Of a stretch of 64,000 nucleotides of DNA, positions 35,942 through 45,913 are shown piece by piece. This DNA is from Microcystis aeruginosa FD4 (GTDB taxonomy: Bacteria > Cyanobacteriota > Cyanobacteriia > Cyanobacteriales > Microcystaceae): the NCBI RefSeq assembly GCF_009792235.1, contig NZ_CP046973.1, forward strand, positions 2,728,001 to 2,792,000, given 5' to 3'. Made by a program: the position numbers and the translations under genes. The first letter of the stretch is position 1. Every line of letters begins with the position of its first letter. Below the pieces are notes generated by a model, which saw only the letters and a list, made by a program, of their open reading frames with translations, searched no databases and had not been told where the DNA came from.

Positions 35942-37279
35942 ATGAAATTCGAGGAAATCCAAGAGATTCTTAATCGGCAACTGCTCAAGCTTGAGAATCG
36001 CTGTCTCAATGACACAGAACAATTATTATTGCGAGGACTTTGGCAGAAAAAGAACTATCAAGAAATTGCCCAAGAAAACGGTTATAGTAGCAGCTATCTT
36101 GCCAATGTAGTTGCGCCACGACTCTATGATAAAGTCTCGCAACTGATCGGTTCTCCGATCAATAAGAAAAATTTTTTATCTAGACTACAATCTCATTTTA
36201 CCAACTCCACATCGCTTCAGTATTGCGGTAATGAATATCCCCAGAATGAGCGTTCAGAATACCCCGATGCTCCTGTTCCCTATAATTCTTATTATTATCT
36301 AAAACGAACAAAACTTGAAGCAAAAATTATCGAGGAACTCGGTCAATCTGGGGCGTTAGTACGCATTAAAGCGCCCAAAAAATGGGGGAAAACGTCTTTA
36401 TTATTAACAATTTTAGAGGTTTGTCAACAACAATTCGGTTATCGAGTTGTTAGGTTAGATTTACAACAAGCAGACCAAGACATTATAGCAAATTTTAACA
36501 AGTTCTTACGCTGGATTTGCCGTAATTGCGCTCGGCAGTTGAATTTAGAAGCCAAATTAGATGATTATTGGGATGAAGATATAGGAATTAAAATGAGTTG
36601 GACAATTTATTTTGAAGAGTATATTTTACGAGAAATAAAACAGCCACTGGTATTGGCTTTAGATGGAGTGCATCGAGTCTTTGAACATCCGAAAGTAGCG
36701 GAAGATTTTTTCCCTTTAATCCGAGCTTGTTATGAAGAATCTAAGCGATCTCCCCTGTGGCAGAAATTACGTTTAATTATTGTTCAATCCACAGAATCTT
36801 ATGTTTCTCTGCGATTAGAACAGTCTCCTTTTAATGTGGGATTACCCATAGAGTTACAGGGTTTTGATCAAGAACAAGTGGCAGAATTGGCAAAAAAATA
36901 TCAATTAAATGAATTAGCAACCAACGAAATTCAACAATTGATCGACTTAGTGGGGGGACATCCTGCCTTGATTCATTTAGCAATTTATCATCTTAGCCAA
37001 GAGCGAATCACGATGCCAGATTTAATCAAATCAGCAACTACATCAACGGGGATTTATTCCTCTCATTTACAGCTTCACTGGGTTACTTTACAAAAACAAC
37101 CCGAACTTGCCGATGTTTTTCAACAGATTTGTCAAGGGAATCAACCAATTATACTCGATCCAATTATTGCTTATAAACTTAATAGTATGGGTTTAATTAA
37201 ACTGAGAGAAAATCAAGCAATTGTCAGTTGTCAACTATATCAAAAATACTTTGGAAGTCAATATACTGGTTCAGTTTAA
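35942..37279 (+). CDS. vMAP-type HTH plus AAA-like ATPase
   Basis: 445 residues. The N-terminal ~80 residues (MKFEEIQEILNRQLLK, LRGLWQKKNYQEIAQENGYS, VVAPRLYDKVSQLIG, KKNFLSRL) match the vWA-MoxR-associated protein N-terminal helix-turn-helix domain. Next comes an AAA-like ATPase domain (PF14516 type) with Walker A KKWGKTS (residues 146-152) and Walker B LVLALDGV (about 238-245). Members are linked to signalling or conflict systems in cyanobacteria. It converges on the large kinase gene with a 4-bp overlap, and that protein ends in the same AAA-like domain type, so the two may be related parts. Confidence 0.8.
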   Translation: MKFEEIQEILNRQLLKLENRCLNDTEQLLLRGLWQKKNYQEIAQENGYSSSYLANVVAPRLYDKVSQLIGSPINKKNFLSRLQSHFTNSTSLQYCGNEYPQNERSEYPDAPVPYNSYYYLKRTKLEAKIIEELGQSGALVRIKAPKKWGKTSLLLTILEVCQQQFGYRVVRLDLQQADQDIIANFNKFLRWICRNCARQLNLEAKLDDYWDEDIGIKMSWTIYFEEYILREIKQPLVLALDGVHRVFEHPKVAEDFFPLIRACYEESKRSPLWQKLRLIIVQSTESYVSLRLEQSPFNVGLPIELQGFDQEQVAELAKKYQLNELATNEIQQLIDLVGGHPALIHLAIYHLSQERITMPDLIKSATTSTGIYSSHLQLHWVTLQKQPELADVFQQICQGNQPIILDPIIAYKLNSMGLIKLRENQAIVSCQLYQKYFGSQYTGSV

Positions 37280-40200
37280 GATAGCGATCGCTCAAGCCAA
37301 TCAGTATTAAATATCGTCTGATAAATACGATTATGAACGTCCATTTTACCATGGCGTTTTACCACTAATCCAGATAAAAATAAATCAGGTAAATAGGGAT
37401 TGTTATCAATCTGTATTGCTTCTTGATGCAGGATTTGTCGATACAAGGTTAATAATTGGGGTCGGTTTGGACTTTGAAGAAGGCGATCTTGAATGGTTTT
37501 TAAATGTTCAGGTTGATCCTGCATCTCCCAATCTTGAATAATTTTTTCTGCTACTAACTGAGCTAACCATTGTTCTTCTTGATTAGAGGGGATTGGCTGC
37601 TCACTATCCCGCATCAGTTGACAGAGTTTTTGAGTTAAGAAAGGTTGCCCTCCCGTCCAGCTTAAGACTTGTTTGAGCATTGTCTGAAGATTACTGACTT
37701 TTTCTGTTAACCCATATAATAAAGGTTGGGCTTCGTGTTCTTTAAAACTTGCTAATTCAATAGCGTTACCAATATTAAAAGGTGTTTTCTGGGGGTCAGT
37801 AATTAAAGCTGAAGGTGTGGTAGCACCAAAAAAGGCAAAAGTTAGCTCTTGAAATTGAGGTCGAATCGCTCTATGGTTATAAAAAGAACGAATTAAAGCA
37901 AAAAAGTCAGAGACATCAAATTTTAACCCTAAAATGCTATCAATTTCATCAATAAATATAACAGTCGATTGTCTAGATTGCCACTGATTAAAATCGTTAT
38001 TAACTAGAAGAAACTCTTCTATAAATTGTCCCAATCGTTGTACAGGAGGCAGGTCTAATTGTTCACTCCACCAAGCTTTAAAAGGTTTCAATTGTTTGAT
38101 TAATCCAAAACTGCGGAGCAGATCAACGGCTAATCCTTTATACCATTGTTCGGGGGTAATATTATCTGTTCCTAGCCGAGTTAAGTCAATTACTGCACAT
38201 CTAATTCCCTCCTTTTGTAACTGGCTCATCATCCGTACCATTAAGCTAGATTTTCCCATTTGACGTGCATTTAAAACATAGCAAAATAGACCTTGTTTGA
38301 GAGCTTTATAAAGATTACGATCGGCTTGTCGAACTACATAATTCGGTGCATCCATCGGTAAACTTCCCCCCACTTGATAGACAAATTTGGGAGGTTGTTC
38401 AGCACTTTTAAGCAGGTCATTTTCAAAGATAAGTTCTGCTTGAGTTGCTTTCAGTACCTCTAAAGTATTTGTGAGTTCTTTAGTGCGTTCTTGCACTCTT
38501 TGTTCTAAGTTTTGATAGAGTCTGGAGTTATCAATAGAGATAGCAGCTTGAGCCGCTAAAATGTTTAATAGTTCTACTCTTTCATCAGTAAATGCACCTG
38601 TGGTTAGATTATTTTCTAAATAAACAATTCCTTTTATTTGACCTTGATTGAGTAAAGGAATACAAAGCATAGATTTAGTTTGTTTAGCCACAATATAATA
38701 ATCATTGGTAAATTGACCTTCAGAAGTGGCATCATTTAAAACGATAGTTTCTTTTGTGCGAGCGACATAATTAATAATGCTAGTGGGTAAAATGGGAATT
38801 GAGTTATCATGGTCGATAGATTCTATGGGAATTGACTGTAAGATATTAATAGTTTCTTGATCAATTGTGCCTTGGGCTTCAATAACCCAATTTTCTTCCT
38901 TTTCTAAAATCAGATAACCTGTTTGCGCTCCTGCATTTTCAATGACAATTTTCATTAAATTTTGCAGAAGATTTTCTAGCTTGATTTCTCCAGAAATTGC
39001 TTGGGATGCTTTGAGAATAGTGCTTAAATCAAGAACTTCTCCATCATTTCCAGTGGTAGAGATAGTGGTACTTAATCCCTTAGATTTGTTTTGATTGCTG
39101 ATGCCTAATAAATATTTAGGGTATTCTTCTTCTAATTGTTTAACTTTGGCCTTTGCACCCCAACGCGTATAACAATGATAAGCATTTCTGAGATATAGTT
39201 TACCGATTTCTTCTCTACCTAAAGTAAAATAAAATTCAGAGGCACGTTCGTAAGCTAAAGCCTCTTCATGGATAAATTCATATTTTTTTGCTCCCTGAAT
39301 TGCTTTTTCATAAAATTCTTGAGCTTTCCAGTTTTGACCTAAGACTCGGGCTTTTTCTGCTTCAACTAGATCATATTTATGTTGAAAATTAGCTTGACAA
39401 TGACTTGCCCATTTTGCCATATTTTTCTGATGTTTTGCAACTTTATTCAATGACTCCTGTTGTTGATTATGATCGCAGTTAGGATAGTGAGCTAAGAAGC
39501 TCAAAGAAAAGTAAAAATTATGTTGTGCTTTAAATAGGGCTGCACCGCTTGTTACTGCTACATATTTTTCTGTATGTTGACTGTTTTCTAAGGATTCAGA
39601 AAAGGCTTTAAAAATATAACAATTAAGCATTTTACCGAAATAATAAATAAAGAGCAGCCATTGATTATTTTGATCAAGATATTCTTGGAGATGTTTATCT
39701 TCTTCCTCTTGGGAAGTTCCTAGCAATAAAAAATCTTGATGGTGATCAATATCTCGGACATTTTTAGCAGTATTTGTCAAAATAACTAAGAATTTATGAG
39801 AATACTCTTGATTAAGTTTTTCCACAAAATGAATGTATTTTTCACAATCTCGTTCTACTTCTTCTAACTGGCATCCTCCCAAAAATTTGATAGCACAATA
39901 GGCTTGAGCAAGAAAACCAAAATATTTATTGTGTTCTACATCTACTCCTTGTTGTAAACCCTCCAATAGTTTTTCTTGGAGGACTGGATGATTAATAGGA
40001 TTTTTCCAACACCACACATAGGCATAATACAAAAAGAAGACCTGTGGTTTTGATAGTAAATTATTATATTTTTCTAGTAATTTAACAGCCAGGTTGCCAA
40101 AATTATAACCATACTCAATTTCTTCCATGACTCCACATAAAAGCATTCCATAATAACTATAAATAACATCGGCTTGCGGGGGAGTTCCATGTTTAATACA

Positions 40201-43062
40201 AAGATAAGATAAAATTAATACTAATTCCATAAATAGAGAAAAATTAATTACATTTGCAGCCGATAGTATGGAAAGCATTATTGTTATTGATGCTAATTTT
40301 TTTGAGTCGGCTATCATTGTTTTATCGGCTAATTTTTCAATTGATTGATTTTTTAATAGCAATTTTATGGATTTATGTCGGTTACTAATTCTTTTTTTAA
40401 TTTCATTTTCTTCTAGAGAAATTTTGATACCTAGTTTTGGCAAAATCTTGAGAGCAATATCTATCGCTTTTTGAGGTTGAAATATGGTAAAGTGGTAGGT
40501 AATTTGTATTTCATATACTCTGAGTTGATCAAATATGTTTTTAGCCCTATTCAAGACGGTAGCCGATAATTCCTCGATTTTGGCAAATTGAGTATTTAAG
40601 TAAAGAGCTTCTAAGGTTTCGACATGAAGTTCTAGCGTTGATTGATAATCCATTTTCCAGCTATCCAATGCTAACAATTCTAAGCCCTTTTCTAAATATC
40701 TTAAAGCCGAGTCGTATGCCGTTGATGCTTTGGCTTTTCTACCCGCTTGAAGATTTAAGTTAGCCAGTTCGTTTTTTTCTGATTGCTCAGTAATTAATAT
40801 TGCTCCCTCATTAAGCTGATTAACAATATCAAAAATTTTATCTTGTAGCTGATGAGCTTGATAATTTTCTAATAAAATACGTCCTATTTGCCGATGAAAA
40901 TATTTTTTTTCTTCTTCAGAAATGAGAGAGTAAGCCGCTTGTTGCACTCGGTCATGTAAAAATCGATAGTAAATATCGGCGGAATAGTTAAAAGCATCTT
41001 GTTGTCGATTATTTGACAAGTCTTCTGCATTCAATAGTAGAGGAATCTTATAATTTTTGTCTAAGGGAATAACTAAGCCTTCATCTAGGGACAACTGTAG
41101 TTCTTGAGCGGTAATAATTGCAGATTTTTGATTAATAATAGCAAGAATTTCTAAATTAAATTGATTGCCAATACAAGCCGCTAGTTTGAGAACTTGTTGA
41201 GTTTCTTGGGATAATTTCTCAATGTTATCCACCATTAAATCAACTACATTATCAGTTATAGATACACTTTCAATCTGTTGTATATTCCATTGCCAATAAA
41301 CTGTTTTTTTATGTTTTTGCTTCTTGAAATCTAAATTTTCACCAATAAATAACAATTTTCTATCGTAAAGAGAATAAAGCAACTGTGTTAAGAAAAAAGG
41401 ATTTCCGTTGGTTTTTCTGTTGAGCAAATCCCCTAAAGGTTTAGCTAATTCTCTAGAACAATTGAGGGTATCAGCAATTAACTGATTAATCTCTCTACTT
41501 TTTAAAGGAGAAAGAGAGAAGGTATTAATTGTTTTTTGAGCTTGATTAATTTTGTCTAAAGTGTGCATTAGTGGATGAGTTGGTTCCACTTCATTGTCTC
41601 GATAAGCACCAATTAGGAGAAAATAGTTAATATCTGGATCTGAGATTAATTGCTCAATTAGATTTAGAGAAGATAAATCTGACCATTGTAAATCATCAAT
41701 AAAAACAACTAGGGGATGTTCTGGTTGACACAAAATCCTGAGAAACCGCTTAAAAAATAAGTTAAAGCGATTTTGACTTTCTGTTTTATCCAGTTGTTCT
41801 ACAGGAGGTTGTTGACCAATAATTTTTTCGAGTTCAGGGATTACATCAATAATAATTTGGCCATTATTTCCTAACGCCTCTAAAATTTTGTCTTTATACT
41901 TATTAAGGTGTTTTTCTGGTTCACTTAACAACTGTTTTACTAAATCTTGAAAAGCTTGAGTAATGGCTGAGTAGGGAATATCTCGCTGTAGTTGGTCAAA
42001 TTTACCCTTAATAATTCGTCCCCGTTTACCTGTGATTGGTTTGTAAATTTCATTAACCAAAGCTGTTTTACCAATACCAGAATAACCCGAAATTAATATC
42101 AATTCCGATGATCCTTGACTGACTTTTTCAAAAATGTTTAGGAGTTTTTGAACTTCTAATTCTCGACCATAGAGTTTTTGCGGAATCTGAAATTTTTCTG
42201 GAAGATCCCGACTTCCTAAAGGAAATAGCTGAATCTGTTCCCCTCTTTTGAGTTGATTGAGACAAATTTCTAAATCATTTTTAATTCCCCAAGCACTCTG
42301 ATATCTTTCTTCTGGGGTTTTTGCTAATAGTTTTTTGATAATATTAGACACAGCCAAGGGAAGGTCTGAAATCAGTTCGTGTAGGGGTAAAGGGTCTTGA
42401 GCAATATGACAATGAACTAACTCCATTGGGTCTGTAGTTTCAAAAGGAATTCTGTGGGTTAAAAGTTCATAAAAAGTGACTCCAAGGGCATAAAAATCAC
42501 TACGATAGTCAAGTCCACGATTCATTCTTCCTGTTTGTTCAGGGGCAATATAAGCTAACGTTCCTTCTAATTGATAGGGAGAAATAACGCTGATAAATTC
42601 TTGAGCTAACTGGCTAGAAATACCAAAATCAATAACTTTAAGTTGTTCGGTTTTGGGGTTATAGACAATATTAGAAGGGTTAATGTCTTTGTGAATAATA
42701 TTAGCTTTATGAATAACACCCAAAGCTTCAGTAATCTTAAGGGCAATTTTTAAAAATTCTTCTAGGTTGAATTGACTTTGCTCTAGTAATGATTTTAAAG
42801 ATTGACCACCAAAGTCTTCTAAAAGCATAACTAAACTGTTTTCATATCGCTGTAAATCATAAGCTTTAATAATATTATCAACATTAAAAGAGCGAGTGAT
42901 CTGGTATTCTTGTTGATAGCGAGTGAGTTCCGATGGCGTTGGGTAATTTTCTTTGAGAATTTTAAGGATAACTGCTTGATTATTGGCACGAAGAAAACCT
43001 CGATAAACTAAGGAGTTAGCACTTTCGTAGAGTTTTTCGCTGATTTGATATTTTTTTTCCAT
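37276..43062 (-). CDS. Giant Ser/Thr kinase - AAA ATPase - GAF - AAA-like protein
   Basis: 1928 residues. Hanks-type kinase domain at 1-270: Lys34, catalytic HKDINPSN with Asp126, DFG at 145-147, APE at 173-175. AAA16-type ATPase from about 297: Walker A GYSGIGKT (326-333) and FIDDLQWSD. A long TPR-like helical region spans about 750-1300, a GAF domain about 1355-1510 and a coiled coil about 1515-1545. The C-terminal AAA-like domain (PF14516 type) spans about 1557-1925, with Walker A ARQMGKSS. Cyanobacterial HstK-type proteins with this start usually end in a histidine kinase. Here an AAA-like ATPase stands in that place. It is probably a cytoplasmic signal integrator; input and target are unknown. 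One uninterrupted frame. Confidence 0.9.
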   Translation of the reverse strand: MEKKYQISEKLYESANSLVYRGFLRANNQAVILKILKENYPTPSELTRYQQEYQITRSFNVDNIIKAYDLQRYENSLVMLLEDFGGQSLKSLLEQSQFNLEEFLKIALKITEALGVIHKANIIHKDINPSNIVYNPKTEQLKVIDFGISSQLAQEFISVISPYQLEGTLAYIAPEQTGRMNRGLDYRSDFYALGVTFYELLTHRIPFETTDPMELVHCHIAQDPLPLHELISDLPLAVSNIIKKLLAKTPEERYQSAWGIKNDLEICLNQLKRGEQIQLFPLGSRDLPEKFQIPQKLYGRELEVQKLLNIFEKVSQGSSELILISGYSGIGKTALVNEIYKPITGKRGRIIKGKFDQLQRDIPYSAITQAFQDLVKQLLSEPEKHLNKYKDKILEALGNNGQIIIDVIPELEKIIGQQPPVEQLDKTESQNRFNLFFKRFLRILCQPEHPLVVFIDDLQWSDLSSLNLIEQLISDPDINYFLLIGAYRDNEVEPTHPLMHTLDKINQAQKTINTFSLSPLKSREINQLIADTLNCSRELAKPLGDLLNRKTNGNPFFLTQLLYSLYDRKLLFIGENLDFKKQKHKKTVYWQWNIQQIESVSITDNVVDLMVDNIEKLSQETQQVLKLAACIGNQFNLEILAIINQKSAIITAQELQLSLDEGLVIPLDKNYKIPLLLNAEDLSNNRQQDAFNYSADIYYRFLHDRVQQAAYSLISEEEKKYFHRQIGRILLENYQAHQLQDKIFDIVNQLNEGAILITEQSEKNELANLNLQAGRKAKASTAYDSALRYLEKGLELLALDSWKMDYQSTLELHVETLEALYLNTQFAKIEELSATVLNRAKNIFDQLRVYEIQITYHFTIFQPQKAIDIALKILPKLGIKISLEENEIKKRISNRHKSIKLLLKNQSIEKLADKTMIADSKKLASITIMLSILSAANVINFSLFMELVLILSYLCIKHGTPPQADVIYSYYGMLLCGVMEEIEYGYNFGNLAVKLLEKYNNLLSKPQVFFLYYAYVWCWKNPINHPVLQEKLLEGLQQGVDVEHNKYFGFLAQAYCAIKFLGGCQLEEVERDCEKYIHFVEKLNQEYSHKFLVILTNTAKNVRDIDHHQDFLLLGTSQEEEDKHLQEYLDQNNQWLLFIYYFGKMLNCYIFKAFSESLENSQHTEKYVAVTSGAALFKAQHNFYFSLSFLAHYPNCDHNQQQESLNKVAKHQKNMAKWASHCQANFQHKYDLVEAEKARVLGQNWKAQEFYEKAIQGAKKYEFIHEEALAYERASEFYFTLGREEIGKLYLRNAYHCYTRWGAKAKVKQLEEEYPKYLLGISNQNKSKGLSTTISTTGNDGEVLDLSTILKASQAISGEIKLENLLQNLMKIVIENAGAQTGYLILEKEENWVIEAQGTIDQETINILQSIPIESIDHDNSIPILPTSIINYVARTKETIVLNDATSEGQFTNDYYIVAKQTKSMLCIPLLNQGQIKGIVYLENNLTTGAFTDERVELLNILAAQAAISIDNSRLYQNLEQRVQERTKELTNTLEVLKATQAELIFENDLLKSAEQPPKFVYQVGGSLPMDAPNYVVRQADRNLYKALKQGLFCYVLNARQMGKSSLMVRMMSQLQKEGIRCAVIDLTRLGTDNITPEQWYKGLAVDLLRSFGLIKQLKPFKAWWSEQLDLPPVQRLGQFIEEFLLVNNDFNQWQSRQSTVIFIDEIDSILGLKFDVSDFFALIRSFYNHRAIRPQFQELTFAFFGATTPSALITDPQKTPFNIGNAIELASFKEHEAQPLLYGLTEKVSNLQTMLKQVLSWTGGQPFLTQKLCQLMRDSEQPIPSNQEEQWLAQLVAEKIIQDWEMQDQPEHLKTIQDRLLQSPNRPQLLTLYRQILHQEAIQIDNNPYLPDLFLSGLVVKRHGKMDVHNRIYQTIFNTDWLERSLS

Positions 43063-43153
43063 TGGCTTATCAGTTCAGTCAGAAAATCAAGCTGATCAAT
43101 TTGCGTCATCTCTTGATTCTCTGACCAATTTTCATAATTAAAATTGAAGATAA

Positions 43154-44143
43154 TTACAAACAACTCAGGGGAATATAAGGTGAAGGTGGATAAACGTGCT
43201 TCAATTGGTGATTCTTCCAGTCATCACTATTTTTGATAGGATAAAATGGATAGGGACCATCATGCTCATTTGCCTTTGCCCAAGTTTCAATGTCAGATTG
43301 GCTAACATTGAATTCCCCAGGTCTGGGTGGATAGGGGACTGTTATTTTACTAGCTGGAAAATCTTTCCCTGTATGAACAAGTTCAGTCATAACACCATGA
43401 AAAAGCTCCCAAGTAACATCAAGGCCGTATTCAAAGATTAGCTGATAGATACTGCCAATTGGCTCCCAAATCTGGGCAAAATGTTCATGTTTATCGGGAT
43501 AATAAAAGTTAACTTTATCTTTATAGAAAGCTTGCCCACACAGCAAAAGAGCCAAAGCAATAAAGTCATAACTTATATTGTCTGGTTGAATCAACCAACT
43601 ACATTTGGGGGTGGGTTTTTCACTATCTCCTAATAGTTTTCTGGATAAATCGATCTCACTTATAGGTTTTTCAGCTTCTTGGGGGTTATCAAGCCAATAA
43701 GTACACACTTTTTGGTGAGGAAATCTCAAAATTTTTCTAACCAAATTCACTTTTGCTTTCATTTCATCTGGTATATTTTCTGGCTCAAGCCATGTGTAAG
43801 CAATCATCTGAGATAGCTTTCGTGTTTGTAATAAGAAATAAACGGTACTCAATTCTGCTTGAGCTAAAGGATACTTATCTGGGTCTTGACCTGATGGGGA
43901 AAATTCGCTGTCAACCTTAGCTCCTGAGCTAGGAAAACTTGAGGGAGCTAAATTATATTTTGTTTGTAAAGCTTCCTTAGTTCCATAGACTAATTTAGGG
44001 GTGTCTTCATTTTCAAAAATAAGTAGCTGAAAATAGTATTGATTGTATTGATCGCCATTGATCGATTTTGGTTCTTGTCCAATCTTTATAGACAAATTTG
44101 ATTGTAAATTTTGAACATAACTGCGAGTAAAGACCTGTGCCAT
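43154..44143 (-). CDS. Protein of unknown function (329 aa)
   Basis: I recognise no family. The protein is soluble, with no signal peptide, and rich in aromatic residues, Pro, Lys and Asp. Notable segments are an N-terminal FTRSYVQNLQSNLSIKIGQ and a C-terminal half with many Trp, Tyr, His and Pro (FYYPDKHEHFAQIWEPIGS, VTWELFHGVMTELV). A good GGAGGAATTC ribosome binding site precedes the start. It lies between the giant kinase and the amidohydrolase on the same strand, with gaps of 91 and 52 bp, so co-transcription with the amidohydrolase upstream is possible. Confidence 0.55.
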   Translation of the reverse strand: MAQVFTRSYVQNLQSNLSIKIGQEPKSINGDQYNQYYFQLLIFENEDTPKLVYGTKEALQTKYNLAPSSFPSSGAKVDSEFSPSGQDPDKYPLAQAELSTVYFLLQTRKLSQMIAYTWLEPENIPDEMKAKVNLVRKILRFPHQKVCTYWLDNPQEAEKPISEIDLSRKLLGDSEKPTPKCSWLIQPDNISYDFIALALLLCGQAFYKDKVNFYYPDKHEHFAQIWEPIGSIYQLIFEYGLDVTWELFHGVMTELVHTGKDFPASKITVPYPPRPGEFNVSQSDIETWAKANEHDGPYPFYPIKNSDDWKNHQLKHVYPPSPYIPLSCL

Positions 44144-44195
44144 TGGTGAATTCCTCCTGGGAGTTAGTTAATAAATTTGATTTTACTGTAAAAAC

Positions 44196-45281
44196 TCAGA
44201 CTGAGCCATAAAAACGGGTAGGATTGTACGCAAGTATCTTTTCCACTGTTTCTTTAGCTAAATCTTTCTCAAGCTGAACTATTTGACTAACAATATCGGG
44301 CTTATGATCCATGTGTGGATAATCTGAGCCAAAGATAATATTATCACTGCCAATATAGTCTATAAGCTGAGATAGATAGGGTTCAGAGGGGTCAACGGCA
44401 ATAAAGCATTGACGGCGAAAATACTCTGATGGCATTAATCTTACCCGATCTTTGACCTCCCAAGGTGTAACTTGATACTCTTCGTCAAGTCTCCATAACC
44501 AATAGGGTAGCCAACCGCAGCCCGACTCTAAAAATCCGATTCTTAGCTTAGGATGACGTTCTAACACCCCTCCTTCTATTAAGGCTAACAGTGCCATCAT
44601 CTGCTCCATGGGGTGAGAACAAGCATGAAGGGCAAAACGGGTGTGAAATCGATCGGCGCCGGTGGTGGGTAAACGACTCCAATGTCCCTCATGAATTCCT
44701 ACAGCCATGTCCAAATCCTCGCAGGCCGCCCAAAAGGGTTCGTATGCCGGATCGCTCAAAATTCTGCCTTTAACGGGGTTAGGGCGCAAAAAAACCGCCT
44801 TCCAGCCCAAGGTTGCGCTGCGGTGTAGCTCTTTGACCATATCTTCGGGATCATGTTGATTGACTGCAGCGACTCCTTTCAGTCTAGCGGGGTCATAGCT
44901 ACAAAATTCTTCATATAACCATGTATTGTAAGCACGGACAAAAGCCCCCATCACTTCGGCGGGTAGGCTATCAATGGCAAATAACCACAGTCCATAATTG
45001 GGATAAATAAAAGCCACATCTATGCCCATTTGTGTCATAGATTGAACATGGGATTCCGGGTTATAGCGATTGAGATAAGCGTGGGGATGAGCTTGCATCA
45101 TCTGCTTATTCCCTTCTGCTTGGACTTGTGGGGAGATTTTTTGACTAATCGGTTCTCCTTTGATTTTCATGTCAGCAGAAGGAGCAAATTCCCTAAATTT
45201 AGGTTCTAGGTATTGGCCCCACATTGCGGGGGGTTCAATGACGTGGGAATCAGCATCAATAATTTTGTACCCGTTGAGCAT
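44196..45281 (-). CDS. Amidohydrolase 2 family metal-dependent hydrolase
   Basis: 361 residues. IDADSHVIEPP at the N terminus carries the D-x-H metal motif. A His in GIHEGHW, another in FALHACSHP and the Asp in IIFGSDYPHMD complete the TIM-barrel set. This pattern is that of the ACMSD / amidohydrolase-related group, which decarboxylates or hydrolyses aromatic or amide substrates with Zn. Length is standard and no signal peptide is present. Substrate unknown. Confidence 0.88.
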   Translation of the reverse strand: MLNGYKIIDADSHVIEPPAMWGQYLEPKFREFAPSADMKIKGEPISQKISPQVQAEGNKQMMQAHPHAYLNRYNPESHVQSMTQMGIDVAFIYPNYGLWLFAIDSLPAEVMGAFVRAYNTWLYEEFCSYDPARLKGVAAVNQHDPEDMVKELHRSATLGWKAVFLRPNPVKGRILSDPAYEPFWAACEDLDMAVGIHEGHWSRLPTTGADRFHTRFALHACSHPMEQMMALLALIEGGVLERHPKLRIGFLESGCGWLPYWLWRLDEEYQVTPWEVKDRVRLMPSEYFRRQCFIAVDPSEPYLSQLIDYIGSDNIIFGSDYPHMDHKPDIVSQIVQLEKDLAKETVEKILAYNPTRFYGSV

Positions 45282-45388
45282 AGCGATTTTTAGGCAATTT
45301 TCTACCTAGATTATATTTGATCGGGAAAAAGTGATCGCTTTTTTGAGGTTAATAACCATTACCACAACTCTCTGAAGGGGTTTTGAGC

Positions 45389-45417
45389 TTGACTCAACCT
45401 TCTAAGATACATATAAT
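45389..45417 (+). promoter_or_regulatory. Sigma-70-type promoter of brnTA, likely leaderless
   Basis: TTGACT (45389-45394), a 17-bp spacer and TATAAT (45412-45417) form a near-consensus promoter. Transcription would start about 45423-45425, at the brnT ATG (45424), so the mRNA should have little or no leader. This fits the absence of a Shine-Dalgarno. Confidence 0.7.
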
Positions 45418-45421
45418 GTAT
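45407..45421. promoter_or_regulatory. Palindromic operator candidate over the brnTA -10 box
   Basis: ATACAT-ATA-ATGTAT is a perfect inverted repeat overlapping the -10 element and the predicted start site. It is well placed for repression by the BrnA antitoxin or the BrnTA complex, which are autoregulators in this family. Direct binding is inference. Confidence 0.6.
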
Positions 45422-45423
45422 GT

Positions 45424-45696
45424 ATGACATTTGAATATGATCCCAGAAAAGCAAAAACCAACTGGCAAAAGCACCGTGTTTCCTTTGCAGAAGCTGAAAT
45501 GGTGTTTTTTGATCCCCTCGCTATTCATGATCTTGCTCCCGATTGTGTGACAGAAGAACGTTTTATTGCAGTGGGGATGGGAAACATGGGATCACTATTA
45601 GTGGTTATTTATACTTTGCGGGGTGAAGTCATTCGCTTGATTTCTGCTCGTCGTGCTACAAAACAAGAGAGAAAAACTTATGAGAAAGGAATATGA
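45424..45696 (+). CDS. brnT: BrnT-family toxin
   Basis: 90 residues, beginning MTFEYDPRKAKTNWQKHRVSF, the typical BrnT start. It also has RFIAVGMGNMGSLLVVIYT and the C-terminal ISARRATKQERKTYE with the conserved Arg pair. BrnT is a RelE-like ribonuclease that blocks translation. Toxin-first order with an overlapping antitoxin is usual for brnTA. It appears intact. Confidence 0.9.
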   Translation: MTFEYDPRKAKTNWQKHRVSFAEAEMVFFDPLAIHDLAPDCVTEERFIAVGMGNMGSLLVVIYTLRGEVIRLISARRATKQERKTYEKGI

Positions 45697-45913
45697 TTTT
45701 TCTAAAGGAAAACGGGGGGCGCTCATTTCCTCTAAGGGAAAAACACGCATTACCATTTATCTAGATGATGAGATTCTAGCTTATTTTCGAGAACAGGCTG
45801 AAACCGCAGGAATGGGCTATCAAACCCTAATTAATGAGGTTTTAAAACAATATATCCAATCTCCTAAGGAGCGATCGCTCACTCAGTCCGATTTACCGAA
45901 AAATTGGGTTTAA
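45680..45913 (+). CDS. brnA: BrnA-family antitoxin
   Basis: From ATG 45680 the product is 77 residues. KTRITIYLDDEILAYFREQA and GMGYQTLINEVLKQYI form the ribbon-helix-helix DNA-binding fold. It overlaps brnT by 17 bases. BrnA binds BrnT and represses the operon. The last codons (TGG GTT TAA) fall in the sequence TTGGGTTTAAAGC, which also precedes element A at 22258, so the C terminus may have been altered by insertion of the element that follows. Confidence 0.85.
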   Translation: MRKEYDFSKGKRGALISSKGKTRITIYLDDEILAYFREQAETAGMGYQTLINEVLKQYIQSPKERSLTQSDLPKNWV

